64,000 nt of DNA from NCBI GenBank assembly GCA_963719485.1, contig OY970387.1:496001-560000 (forward strand), in the 5' to 3' direction. The first letter of the stretch is position 1; each line of letters starts with the position of its first letter. This DNA is from Bog-473 sp963719485 (GTDB taxonomy: Bacteria > Actinomycetota > Acidimicrobiia > Acidimicrobiales > RAAP-2). This document shows, one piece after another, positions 16,810 to 25,593 of the stretch. Made by a program: the position numbers and the translations under genes. Under the pieces are notes generated by a model that saw only the letters and a list, made by a program, of their open reading frames with translations, was not told where the DNA came from and did no database searches.

Positions 16810-19082
16810 GCGTCCTCCTGGCCCCCGAGGAACACCGCCCGCGCCAGGTCGTCCCGCTCCATCAGGTCGCGGATCTGGCCTTCGAACCGCACGCGGCCCT
16901 TCTCGAGGAAGACGGCTCGGTCGGCGATGGCGGCCGCCACGTTGAGGGACTGCTCCACGATGATGAGCGTCACGCCGGCCGCCTTGAGCCCGTCGACAAC
17001 CTCGATGAGCTCCTGGACGATGATCGGGGCGAGGCCGAGGGACAGCTCGTCGATCATGAGGACCGCGGGATCGTGCAGCATTGCAATGGCCAACGCGAGC
17101 ATCTGTTGCTGTCCACCGGAGAGTGCATCAGCCGTCTCGCCTCGACGATCCTTGAGAGCTGGAAAGAGCTCGTAGACCCGCTCAGTCCGTCGGCGGAGCT
17201 CATCGCGGTCGGAGCGGTACACGAAGCCGCCCATCTCGAGGTTCTCGGCCACGGTCATCGGACCGAAGACGCCCTTGCCTCCCGGGAGGAGGTGGATGCC
17301 GAGCCGCGACCGCTGCTCCGGTGTGGTGTAGGTGATGTCCCGTCCGTTCAACCGGACCGCGCCGCGGGACGCGATCTCCAGGCCGGCGGCGACGTTCAGC
17401 GCTGTCGACTTCCCGGCGCCGTTCGTCCCGAGCAGGGCAAGCACCTCTCCCCGTTTCACTTCGAAGCTGACGCCGAAGAGGATCTGGACGTGCCCGTAAC
17501 TGAAGTCGACGTTGCTCAGCTGCAGGACCGGGATCTGCTCCGGATCGGCCGCTTGCCGCTTGTGCTCCTCCATTTCGTCTTGGAGCTCGACCACCACGAG
17601 GGAGAGGTCGTTCCTGATGAAGTGCGCGCTGCGGATGATCATGAAGGAGCCGAAGATGGTGGAGGGGATCATGATGATCAGCACCGTGGCCCGCAGGCCG
17701 ACGACGCTGTCGAGCAGCGCGGCCAGCACCGCCCCTCCCGTGGCACCCACGAAGAAGACGTAGATCCCGCCGACCGCCCCGACGAGCCCGCGCAGGCGAT
17801 ACGGAGCCACCGAGGTGAGGACCGGGCCGATCATGGAGAAGCCGGTGAGGAGGAGGACCGCCGTCGGCACGCTGAAGATCGCCCACAGGACCGCGTTGGG
17901 CATGAAGTACTGAATGGGGACGAGGACGGCGCAGGGAAGGACGACCTTGCCGATGAGCGAGAGCGCCCGCGCCGGGTCCCTGCGGTAGAGGCGGTCGTAG
18001 TACCGCCCGACGAGTGGCAAGGCCACGAGCACGCCGACGCTGCCGATGGTGCCGATCAGGCCGCGCTGGAAGGCGTCGAGGCCGAAGCGTTGCTTGAGGT
18101 AGAGGTTCCCCAGCACCGGGACGGTGAACAACCCGAACCCGATCGCCGAGAAGGCGATGAGGACCATCTTGATGGTGCGGATACGCATGATCCGCTCGAA
18201 CGCGGCCTCGAGCGACGGTGCGGCCGGGCGATCGTCGACGATGACCTCGCCCAGCACATCCTTCTTCTCGAATTGGCCACGGGGAGGCTCAGGGATCCGG
18301 AATGCGAAGATCGCCACCAATACGATCGGGATGGCGAGGATGTAGAAGGCCCAGCGCCAGCCGTTCGGGCCGCCCACCTCGGTGGCGATCAAGCCGACCA
18401 GAACCGGGCTGAGTGCCATGGCCGCGCCGCTGCCCATCCCCATGGCCGCGTAGAGCCGCCCCCGCACGCTGATCGGGTAGGTGTCCGCCAACAGGGAGCC
18501 GTGCACGCTCTGCGTGCTCGCTTGAGAGATGCCGGCGCCGAAGCGTGCCAGGAAGAAAACGAAGATGTTGATGGCCAGGCCGGAGGCGAACACCATGAGG
18601 CCGAACACGAAGGTCGCCCACCCGATGATGGGCGGACGGCGGTACCGGTCGGCCAACCACCCCATCGGCACGATGCCCAGGACGAGGAACCCGCCCGCGA
18701 TGCCCGCCACGAAGGTGATGGCCCCGGTGGAGACGTGGAAGGACGCCTGGATGTTGGGGGCCAGGACGGCAAGTCCCGAGCTCTGCAGGTTGTCCAGCGT
18801 GACGATGATGGCGAGGACGATGAAGGCGCGACTCCCGGAGGTGCGCAGGCCCTCGCGCAGGGACATCTGCTCCTCGCCCGCTCCCGGCAGCATGTCCTCG
18901 GGGAGGAGGACCTCCGGCACCGATTCGGCCACGAGCTGACGCTCGGCCGCGGAGTCGACGACCAGATGTGCCAGGTCGGCCGCGCTCGGCGCATCCGCCG
19001 GGTCAGGGCTGATCGGGCCTCCCAGGGTCGGCTGGCTCAAGGGAGCCCCGATCTGCGTGCCCGGCCCCACCCCCGCGCGCAA
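16806..19082 (-). CDS. MFS transporter fused to a LivF-type ABC ATPase
   Basis: The 758-residue product has a hydrophilic N-terminus (about 1-80), about twelve hydrophobic segments of a major facilitator (with MGWLADRYRRPP, a typical MFS loop after the second helix, at about 140), and from about residue 517 an ABC ATPase of the LivF type. The ATPase has Walker A GTNGAGKST (552-560), LSGGQQQ near 654 and the Walker B region VLMIDELSLGLAP. The combination of a secondary carrier and a primary-transport ATPase in one chain is unusual. It immediately precedes and overlaps the LivH-LivM-LivG fusion. The start is a TTG at 19082 and could instead be the GTG at 19070. Confidence 0.9.
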   Translation of the reverse strand: MRAGVGPGTQIGAPLSQPTLGGPISPDPADAPSAADLAHLVVDSAAERQLVAESVPEVLLPEDMLPGAGEEQMSLREGLRTSGSRAFIVLAIIVTLDNLQSSGLAVLAPNIQASFHVSTGAITFVAGIAGGFLVLGIVPMGWLADRYRRPPIIGWATFVFGLMVFASGLAINIFVFFLARFGAGISQASTQSVHGSLLADTYPISVRGRLYAAMGMGSGAAMALSPVLVGLIATEVGGPNGWRWAFYILAIPIVLVAIFAFRIPEPPRGQFEKKDVLGEVIVDDRPAAPSLEAAFERIMRIRTIKMVLIAFSAIGFGLFTVPVLGNLYLKQRFGLDAFQRGLIGTIGSVGVLVALPLVGRYYDRLYRRDPARALSLIGKVVLPCAVLVPIQYFMPNAVLWAIFSVPTAVLLLTGFSMIGPVLTSVAPYRLRGLVGAVGGIYVFFVGATGGAVLAALLDSVVGLRATVLIIMIPSTIFGSFMIIRSAHFIRNDLSLVVVELQDEMEEHKRQAADPEQIPVLQLSNVDFSYGHVQILFGVSFEVKRGEVLALLGTNGAGKSTALNVAAGLEIASRGAVRLNGRDITYTTPEQRSRLGIHLLPGGKGVFGPMTVAENLEMGGFVYRSDRDELRRRTERVYELFPALKDRRGETADALSGGQQQMLALAIAMLHDPAVLMIDELSLGLAPIIVQELIEVVDGLKAAGVTLIIVEQSLNVAAAIADRAVFLEKGRVRFEGQIRDLMERDDLARAVFLGGQEDA

Positions 19083-19125
19083 GGGCCTGCCTCGCGGCTA
19101 CGCGCTGGGGTGGTGCCGGTCTCGA

Positions 19126-20415
19126 TCATTTCCCAGAGTTTGACGCAGGCACGAGCGTCTCGCTCGTGGGGTCGTACTTGAAGATCGTCACCGCTCCGGT
19201 GGCATACGGCTGGCCCGGGGCGAAGGAGATGGCTCCGATGCCGGGGATTTTGGCGTTCTTCAATGCGAAGCCCGCTTTGGTGAAGCTCGCCACCGTGAGG
19301 TTCTTGCCGGCGGCGGCCGCGATGTCATCGAACAATGCCAGGTACTGGCAGGCTTCGACCACCGAGGCGTACGTCGTGTCGGTGCTGCTGCCGGCTCCGG
19401 GACTCGTGGGGTTGACCGGCGGCGTGATTTTGTCCGAGGGGTACGCCTTCTTGACGGCGGCCACGCACTTCTGGATGGCCGGGTCCTTCCACTGCTGGTA
19501 GAAGGTGGGCGCGGTGGATGCCGCCAGCACGTTCTTCAGGTACGGGTTGGCGCCCTTGGTCGACTCCACGTAGGAGATGAGCGACGACTCGCTGGTCGCG
19601 ATGTAGAGCGGCTTGTAGGTGCTCTGGTTGTCCAGCTGCGCACGAGGCCACGTCGTCGAGCCCGAGCCTCCGACGCCGATGACCACGTTCACCCCGGCGT
19701 TCTGGAACCGCTGCGAGATGGACTGGACCTCCTGGTCGGATGCAACTGCGTCGGTGGCTTGCACGCTGTCTTCAGCCGTCAAGACCACGGGCACACCCAA
19801 CTTCTTCAGCGAGTCCTGCACGACTTTCACCTCAGGAGCGTCGGAGTCGGCGCCGTAGAAGACGGCGACCTTCTTCCCCTTGAAGTCGCCGGCCTTCTTG
19901 AAGGCGGCGAGCTGCAGCGGATCGAAGTTCGCGTCGGGCGGGATGAGCGAGAAGTCAGGCGGCGCCGAAGCCGGCAACGTGCCCGGCAACGACCCCATGA
20001 GCACCGGCGTGTCGTGTGTGGCCTGGTAGCAGTCCGGGAAGACCGGGGCGATGGCGACGAACACATGGTCGTCCTCGGTGAGCTGTGTGCATGATGACGT
20101 CGCGTCAGCGGGCACCGCCGGGTTCATTTCGGCCGTGGAGAGTACGAGTTTGCGACCGTTGACGCCACCCTGCTTGTTGATCATGCCGATGACGCCGTTG
20201 TAGGCGTCGGGAAAGCTGCCGTCGTCGATGGTGACCCCGAGGCTCTTCAACGCCGCGAAATTCACGTAGGGCAGGCCGACGGCGATGGTCTTCGCCGTGA
20301 CGCCCTGATCGGCCGGGCTCGCTGCCCCGGCTGCCGTCGGGCTGACGACCACCATGGTCCCCAGCGCAGTGACGAGAGCCGCTGCTGCGGCACAGATTGA
20401 TGTTCGGGTGCCCAT
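19126..20415 (-). CDS. Liv-type periplasmic/extracellular substrate-binding protein
   Basis: A 429-residue secreted binding protein with an N-terminal signal sequence (MGTRTSICAAAAALVTALG, cleavage likely after GAASA-like residues near 32) and a type 1 periplasmic-binding fold related to the leucine/isoleucine/valine and amide-type receptors. No lipobox cysteine is evident after the hydrophobic core, so anchoring is unclear. The ATG at 20415 is fixed by AAAAGGAGG just upstream (20427-20419). It lies 44 bases before the MFS-ATPase fusion and 90 bases after the GH3 gene, forming the receptor of the transporter. The ligand is unknown; neighbours suggest a glycoside aglycone or carboxylated lipid-like compound. 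Confidence 0.9.
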   Translation of the reverse strand: MGTRTSICAAAAALVTALGTMVVVSPTAAGAASPADQGVTAKTIAVGLPYVNFAALKSLGVTIDDGSFPDAYNGVIGMINKQGGVNGRKLVLSTAEMNPAVPADATSSCTQLTEDDHVFVAIAPVFPDCYQATHDTPVLMGSLPGTLPASAPPDFSLIPPDANFDPLQLAAFKKAGDFKGKKVAVFYGADSDAPEVKVVQDSLKKLGVPVVLTAEDSVQATDAVASDQEVQSISQRFQNAGVNVVIGVGGSGSTTWPRAQLDNQSTYKPLYIATSESSLISYVESTKGANPYLKNVLAASTAPTFYQQWKDPAIQKCVAAVKKAYPSDKITPPVNPTSPGAGSSTDTTYASVVEACQYLALFDDIAAAAGKNLTVASFTKAGFALKNAKIPGIGAISFAPGQPYATGAVTIFKYDPTSETLVPASNSGK

Positions 20416-20505
20416 GGCCCCTCCTTTTCGGGAGAGCCGCCCCGTAAAGGACTCCCTCCCCGATTTTCCCCTCACCGATTGGTTGTTGTGCGACATGTTT
20501 GCTCC

Positions 20506-23046
20506 CTACCTCCAACTTGTGTCGTCGGGTACGTGGATCGTGCAGCTGACTGCGATGTCTTGCGAAGAAGGGCCGATCAGAATGTCGTAGCTGCCGGCAT
20601 CCACCTGCCACCCCCGCTCACGGCGCTCGGCCGGGGGCGAGAGAAGGTTGAACATCTCGGGAAGGAGTGCCTGCACGTGATCCCAGTCGTCCTGACCCGG
20701 GTCCCAGTAGGCGAACGAGCGGCCTTCGAGGACGAGGTCCACGTTCGTCGTCTCACCTGCCTCGATCCACACTTTTGCGAAGGCCTTGAGCTCCTTGGGT
20801 GGGCGCGCCAGGCGCGCCGAGGCCGGCGCAACGTAGCACTGCACGACCTCGGATCCGGCGCGGGCGCCGGAATTGGTGACCGGCACCGAGACGGTCAAGG
20901 TCTCACCGGTCTGGTAGACGTCGGCCGACAGCGTCGGTTCGCCGAATTGGAACGTCGTGTAGCTCAGGCCGTGGCCGAACGGGAACCTCGGCGCGATCGC
21001 ATTGTGCTCATGGCCGCGGTACCCCATGAACAGGCCCTCGCCGTAGCGGAGCTCACCGTTCTCGCCCGGGAAGTTCGCGTGGGAAGGGCTGTGTTCGAAG
21101 CGGATCGGGATGCTGGTGGGGAGCCGCCCCCCGGGCTCGGCGGTGCCCGCGAGCACGCCGGCCAGGGCTGCGCCCATCTCCTGGCCGCCGAACCAGCACT
21201 GCAAGACGGCAGCCACATCATCCGCCCACCCCATGTCCACGGGTGCCCCGGCATTGACGACGACGACGGTGTGATCGTTGACGGCCGCGACCCGTCGAAT
21301 GAGCTCGTCCTGTCGCCCGGGCAACGCGAACGCGGCACGGTCGCGACCTTCGCTCTCAGTTTCTTCCGTGGTACCCACGCAGACGATCGCCACGTCGGCC
21401 ACGGCGGCGGCGGCCACCGCACGGGCCAGCAACGTGTCGGCGTCGGGCGTCCGGAATCCCACCCGGAATCCGGCCAGGGTCGTGTTGCGTGCGGCGTACT
21501 CGACGACCAACTCGACGGGGACACCCTCCTCGAACCGCACGTCGGCCACCAGGTCCTGACTGGCCTGGCCCCAGAAGTCTCTGCCGCCCGGAGGAGGGCG
21601 GTTGGTGAACCCGTCGAGGACGAGCTCGCCGTTCACGAGGACGCGCGCCATTCCGGCCTGCGCCAAGGCGAGCTGGAAGAGCCCGCTCTCCTCGGGAACA
21701 ACCGTTCCCACCACCCGCATGGACCATTCGTCCGCGGCTTCGCCGGTTCCCAGCCCTCTCGGCTCCAACATGCGGAGGCGTGTCAGTCTGCCGCTCTCCT
21801 CGATCGGCCCTTCACAGTCGCCGCCCTCGTAGCGGTCGACCCGAAAGCCATCGGGAGCCCGTAGGACGGGACCACCGACGACGGCTGGGGAGACGGTCAC
21901 CTCGCATCCACGCTCGTACGTGATGTCAGTACCGGGGGCGCAGGCATCTGCCAACGATGGGAGGAACTCGGAGGCCGCATGTGCAGTCAGCTGGGCTGAG
22001 CCACCGCCCATGATGGTGAGCGAGACGGCATGGGGACCGAGCACGGCCACGCAACCAGGTGCTGACGCGGCGAGCGGCAAGGTGCCGTCGTTGCGCAACA
22101 GGACCATCGACTCCGCCGCGGCACGACGAACCAGTGTCACATCGGCGGGCGTCGGAGCTCTGGGACCGGCCTCCGGTTCAGGGGCGTCGAGCGCGCCGAT
22201 GCGGTCGAACCCGCCAAGGAGACGTCGGATCGCGTCGTCGAGGTCGGACTCGTCCACGTCGCCGTCTTTGATGGCAGCGACCACCGCCGGCCCGAGCGCA
22301 CGACCCGGGCCCGGCATCTCGAGGTCCAGTCCGGCACCGAGCGACACGGCGGTCTCGGCCACGCCGAACCAGTCGGTCATCACCAGGCCTTCGAAGCCCC
22401 ACTCGTCGCGCAAGATGTCGAGGAGAAACTCGCGCCGCTGGGTCAGCCAGCGCCCGTTGAGCCTGTTGTACCCCGTCATGATGGCCAGCGCCCCGCCGTC
22501 GCGGACGGCGATCTCGAAGGGCAGCAGGTACAGCTCGCGCAGTGTGCGCTCGTCAATGACTGAATTGATGGAGGAGCGCTCGAACTCCGCGTCGTTGCCG
22601 ACGAAGTGCTTGACGGTGGCGAAAACTCCGTTCGACTGGACACCACGGACATAGCCCGCCGCGAGGGCTCCGGAGAGGAGCGGATCCTCCGAGTAGCACT
22701 CGAAGTTTCGGCCCGCCAACGGCGAGCGGTGCAGGTTCACCGTGGGCGCCAGCAGGCCACGGCACCCGCGCTCGAGGGCTTCTCGCCCGACGAGCGCCCC
22801 GAGAGCCTGCGCCGTCCCGGGGTTCCACGTGGCGCCGATCGCCGACCCGCAGGGGATGCACGTCGAAGGGGTGCCCTCCACGCCGGGGAACGCGTCCCCG
22901 CGTGCACCGTTGGGGCCGTCCGTGACGTGGAGCTTGGGGATGCCCAGCCGCTCGACCGCCACCGTGGACCACATGTCCTCTCCCGAGGTGAGAGCCGCCT
23001 TCTCTTCTAGCGTCAATGCATCGACTAACGCTTTGACATCGGCCAA
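20506..23046 (-). CDS. glycoside hydrolase family 3 beta-glucosidase with PA14 domain
   Basis: About 846 residues. The GH3 N-terminal barrel shows DGPNGARGD, KHFVGNDAEFERS and the catalytic nucleophile region GLVMTDWFGV. A PA14 domain (around GLFQLALAQAGMARVLVNGE) is inserted in the second GH3 domain, as in some broad-specificity beta-glucosidases, and a fibronectin-III-like domain follows near the C-terminus. No signal peptide is visible, so the enzyme is probably cytoplasmic. No ATG or GTG fits; TTG at 23046 gives a start just before KALVDALTLEEKAALTSG, where family members begin. As first gene of the transporter operon it suggests the imported compound is a glycoside. Confidence 0.9.
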   Translation of the reverse strand: MADVKALVDALTLEEKAALTSGEDMWSTVAVERLGIPKLHVTDGPNGARGDAFPGVEGTPSTCIPCGSAIGATWNPGTAQALGALVGREALERGCRGLLAPTVNLHRSPLAGRNFECYSEDPLLSGALAAGYVRGVQSNGVFATVKHFVGNDAEFERSSINSVIDERTLRELYLLPFEIAVRDGGALAIMTGYNRLNGRWLTQRREFLLDILRDEWGFEGLVMTDWFGVAETAVSLGAGLDLEMPGPGRALGPAVVAAIKDGDVDESDLDDAIRRLLGGFDRIGALDAPEPEAGPRAPTPADVTLVRRAAAESMVLLRNDGTLPLAASAPGCVAVLGPHAVSLTIMGGGSAQLTAHAASEFLPSLADACAPGTDITYERGCEVTVSPAVVGGPVLRAPDGFRVDRYEGGDCEGPIEESGRLTRLRMLEPRGLGTGEAADEWSMRVVGTVVPEESGLFQLALAQAGMARVLVNGELVLDGFTNRPPPGGRDFWGQASQDLVADVRFEEGVPVELVVEYAARNTTLAGFRVGFRTPDADTLLARAVAAAAVADVAIVCVGTTEETESEGRDRAAFALPGRQDELIRRVAAVNDHTVVVVNAGAPVDMGWADDVAAVLQCWFGGQEMGAALAGVLAGTAEPGGRLPTSIPIRFEHSPSHANFPGENGELRYGEGLFMGYRGHEHNAIAPRFPFGHGLSYTTFQFGEPTLSADVYQTGETLTVSVPVTNSGARAGSEVVQCYVAPASARLARPPKELKAFAKVWIEAGETTNVDLVLEGRSFAYWDPGQDDWDHVQALLPEMFNLLSPPAERRERGWQVDAGSYDILIGPSSQDIAVSCTIHVPDDTSWR

Positions 23047-23087
23047 TTCGTCGCCCCCGGAGCCCCACTCTGATATTACGAGAATGT

Positions 23088-23127
23088 GATTTTTGAGAAC
23101 TATAAGAAAAATCCCGGTGTCACGCAA
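23088..23127 (-). promoter_or_regulatory. promoter and inverted repeat upstream of the GH3 operon
   Basis: Reading leftward, TTGCGT (23127-23122), a 17-base gap and TATAGT (23104-23099) form a plausible sigma-70-type promoter placing transcription start near 23092. The inverted repeat GATTTTT-N12-AAAAATC (23088-23113) is centred on the -10 box, in a strikingly AT-rich patch for this genome. It is a good operator candidate, perhaps for the TetR protein encoded just to the right (23.3-24.0 kb). Confidence 0.5.
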
Positions 23128-23297
23128 GGGGTACCGACCGTTCCAGAAGATTTTGGGACCAAGGAAACGCGATCTCCCGTCACGGCTTGGACGGGGAACC
23201 TCTTTCTGCCCCGTGACCTGGTGCTCGAGGTCCTTCCCTCGGGGTCCGGCCGGGAGATCTTTTGACGCCGAAGGCGGAGTCCGGGTCCAATGACCCC

Positions 23298-24044
23298 GTG
23301 ACTGGTGCACCCGACGGTCAGCGGGAACGCCGGTCGGCCCGGCGTGGACGCGGGGCTCCCTACGGGGAAAACGCGGGCGCGGACGAGCGCACCCGCCAAC
23401 CCCGCGGCGACCTGCGCCGGCAGCAGATCATCGATGCCGCCGTGGAGCTCTTTGCTGCAAAGGGGTATCGCGGCACCGGGGTGGCGGCGCTCGCCGACCG
23501 GGTCGGCATGACCGCCACGGGCCTCCTCTACTACTTCGGCACGAAGGAACGCTTGCTGCGGGAGGTGGTGGCCGAACGCGATCGGATGGAGACGATCGAT
23601 CCGGACAGGGAGTTCCCGCCGGCGTTGACGCTGTCGAGCCTGCGCGAGCTCGGTCGGCACAATGTGGAGACAGCCATCCTGACCCGGCTGTATCTCGTCC
23701 TCGGAGCAGAGAGCTTCGACCCGGACGACCCGTTGCACGACTTCTTCGTCGAGCGCTACGAGGTCGCGCGGGAGTTCGTGCGCGCGCTGCTCGACGACGA
23801 GAAGGCGCAGGGGCGCGTGCGAGCGGACGTTGACGTGGACCAGGTCGCGCTCGAAGTCATCGCGATGATCATGGGACTCGAGTACCAGTGGGTGACCGAC
23901 CCGGCGCGGGTCGACTTCGGCCGGGCGATGGAGACGTACATCGATCAACTCATTGTGCAGCTCGCTCCGGCACCGCCGCCCCTCGGTGCTCCATCGCCCG
24001 ACCACGAAAGCACGGCGACCGGTAGTGTCGCCCGCGACCCATGA
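23298..24044 (+). CDS. TetR family transcriptional regulator
   Basis: A protein of about 248 residues with a basic N-terminal tail, then a TetR DNA-binding domain (DLRRQQIIDAAVELFAAKGY, VGMTATGLLYYFGTKERLL). The C-terminal domain contains YETYIDQL-like helices typical of fatty-acid or CoA-ester responsive repressors, but the ligand cannot be read. GTG at 23298 is favoured; a TTG at 23262 would extend the tail. It is divergent from the GH3 operon across a 250-base region with a promoter-centred inverted repeat, and 26 bases upstream of an enoyl-CoA hydratase, so control of either is plausible. Confidence 0.82.
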   Translation: MTGAPDGQRERRSARRGRGAPYGENAGADERTRQPRGDLRRQQIIDAAVELFAAKGYRGTGVAALADRVGMTATGLLYYFGTKERLLREVVAERDRMETIDPDREFPPALTLSSLRELGRHNVETAILTRLYLVLGAESFDPDDPLHDFFVERYEVAREFVRALLDDEKAQGRVRADVDVDQVALEVIAMIMGLEYQWVTDPARVDFGRAMETYIDQLIVQLAPAPPPLGAPSPDHESTATGSVARDP

Positions 24045-24070
24045 ACGACGACGCATGAAGGAGGACGCGC

Positions 24071-24847
24071 ATGTCGGAGGAACTCGGCGCCGCAGGGCTG
24101 CGCTTCGAACGTGAAGGCGCGGTCGCCTGGTGCATCATCGACCGGCCCGAGGCCAGGAACGCCTTCACGCCGGCGATGTACTTCGGCATCAAGCGCGCCG
24201 TCGGCATCGTCAACGCGGATCCGGATCTGGCCGCGCTCATCATCACCGGCACCGGCGACGTCTTCGCCCCGGGCGGCGACCTCGGCGGACGGAGCGACCC
24301 GGGCGACGAGCCGACGCCCGACATCGGTCACGACATCCTCCCCTTTCTCACCATCCGGGACAGCCGGGCACCGGTGGTGGCCGCCGTCAACGGCATCTGC
24401 CAGGCCGGGGGCCTCTTGATCGCCATGCTGGCGGACATCGCCGTGGCCAGCGACCGGGCCACCTTCCGAGTCCCAGAGCTCCTGCGGGGCATCCCTGACG
24501 CCACCTACGCCGCGGTCCTCCCCGCGCACGTCGGTCTCGCCGTGGCCCGCGACCTGCTGCTGTCGGCCCGGCGCTTCGACGCCGCCGAGGCGCAGCGCCT
24601 GGGTGTGATCTCGCGCCTCGTACCTCACGACCAGCTGCGGGAGTCCGCGCTGCTCGCGGTGCGCGAGATCCTGCAGACACCGCCGATGGCCCGTATGCAC
24701 GTCAAGCGGATGCTCAACGAGCGCTACGGCCTCATCGACTACCAGACGATGTTCTGGGCTCTGGCGGAGTCGACCGAGCCGCGCGAGGGGATGCTGGCGT
24801 TCATGGAGAAGCGGGCGCCGAGCTGGGTTCCCGAGGAGTTCGCGTAA
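24071..24847 (+). CDS. enoyl-CoA hydratase/isomerase (crotonase family)
   Basis: A 258-residue crotonase-fold protein with the CoA-binding and oxyanion segments (FAPGGDLGG, VNGICQAGGLLIAMLADIAVAS). The start is fixed by AAGGAGG upstream of ATG. The hydratase glutamate pair is not clearly conserved: the region reads PELLRGIPDATYAAVLP, with one glutamate, so the protein could be an isomerase or another crotonase rather than a classical hydratase. It is cotranscribed with the TetR gene before it and ends at a strong GC hairpin. Confidence 0.87.
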   Translation: MSEELGAAGLRFEREGAVAWCIIDRPEARNAFTPAMYFGIKRAVGIVNADPDLAALIITGTGDVFAPGGDLGGRSDPGDEPTPDIGHDILPFLTIRDSRAPVVAAVNGICQAGGLLIAMLADIAVASDRATFRVPELLRGIPDATYAAVLPAHVGLAVARDLLLSARRFDAAEAQRLGVISRLVPHDQLRESALLAVREILQTPPMARMHVKRMLNERYGLIDYQTMFWALAESTEPREGMLAFMEKRAPSWVPEEFA

Positions 24848-24859
24848 GTCGAGGTCGGT

Positions 24860-24884
24860 GCCCGCCGGAAGCGGTCCGGCGGGC
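24860..24884. terminator. GC-rich hairpin between convergent genes
   Basis: A perfect 10-base stem (GCCCGCCGGA / TCCGGCGGGC) with a 5-base loop AGCGG lies between the end of the enoyl-CoA hydratase and the end of the leftward TetR gene. There is no U-tract, but such hairpins are common between convergent genes in high-GC actinobacteria and may serve as a bidirectional terminator. Confidence 0.55.
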
Positions 24885-24914
24885 CGGGGCGGCGGCCCGA
24901 TCAGGACGCCGGCG

Positions 24915-25562
24915 TCAGGTCGTGACGGCCCGCAGGCAGAAGGAGACGACGCGCTCGGCCTCGGCGCGCGTCGGCTGGACCTGTTGCCACAGGCAGTCCG
25001 AGAGCATGCCGAGGGTGGCGTGGGCGGCGAGCGCCGCATCGAGCTCGGGCGCGCTGCTGCCAAGGGCCGCGAACGGTTCGTGCAGGAGGGAAGAGAGTGG
25101 CGCGCTGGCGAAATGGCGCCCCGCCGCCGGGCCGCCCAGCGCGCTGGCGTTCCAGAGCACGGCCAGCGTCGTCGCCGCGATGTCCTTGTCGGCCTGGGCC
25201 AGGACGCCCTTGACCCAGCGGCGCACCTGGCCCTCGGGCGTCGGCTCCTTGGCCAGCTGGTGGGCCAGGTAGCTGTGGAGCCGCTCCCCGCCGTCCTCGA
25301 GGATGGCCGTGACCAGGGCGTCCTTGGAGCGGAAGTGCCGGTAGAAGGCCTCGTTCGAGAGCCCGGCCTCGGCCACGATGTCGGCCACCCGGGGGCGGGA
25401 CGACGTGCCGCAGCGGCGGATGACCTCGAGCGCCGCATCGAGCAGGCGCCGGACCTCGCTGGCGTACTGGTCCTCCCGCTTGGCCAGTGTGCGGCGCACG
25501 ATGCGGCCGGCCACGTCGTCGGGCTGCGAGGTTGGTATTGCGTTCTTGATACTCAGAATCAT
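24915..25562 (-). CDS. TetR family repressor of the adjacent acyl-CoA dehydrogenase module
   Basis: About 215 residues with a TetR-type helix-turn-helix (RVADIVAEAGLSNEAFYRHFRSKDALV) after a short N-terminal extension, and a helical regulatory domain. Divergent from the acyl-CoA dehydrogenase-kinase operon with only 31 bases between starts. ATG at 25562 lies inside the palindrome; if transcription starts at the TATGAT on this strand, GTG at 25514 would be the real start and the protein 16 residues shorter. Its position, and a matching palindrome at the second operon at 29.0 kb, make it the likely local repressor of both. Confidence 0.85.
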   Translation of the reverse strand: MILSIKNAIPTSQPDDVAGRIVRRTLAKREDQYASEVRRLLDAALEVIRRCGTSSRPRVADIVAEAGLSNEAFYRHFRSKDALVTAILEDGGERLHSYLAHQLAKEPTPEGQVRRWVKGVLAQADKDIAATTLAVLWNASALGGPAAGRHFASAPLSSLLHEPFAALGSSAPELDAALAAHATLGMLSDCLWQQVQPTRAEAERVVSFCLRAVTT

Positions 25563-25569
25563 ATTCTGA
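25538..25569 (+). promoter_or_regulatory. promoter with 17-base palindromic operator
   Basis: TCAGAAT-CAT-ATTCTGA at 25553-25569 is a perfect palindrome with a three-base centre. Rightward, TTGCGT (25538-25543) and TATTCT (25562-25567) separated by 18 bases form a promoter whose -10 box lies within the right arm. The leader is short, with GGGAGGG before the ATG at 25594. On the other strand the centre reads TATGAT. A TetR dimer bound here would block both directions. Confidence 0.6.
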
Positions 25570-25593
25570 AACCCGACCGAGGGAGGGTTGCAC

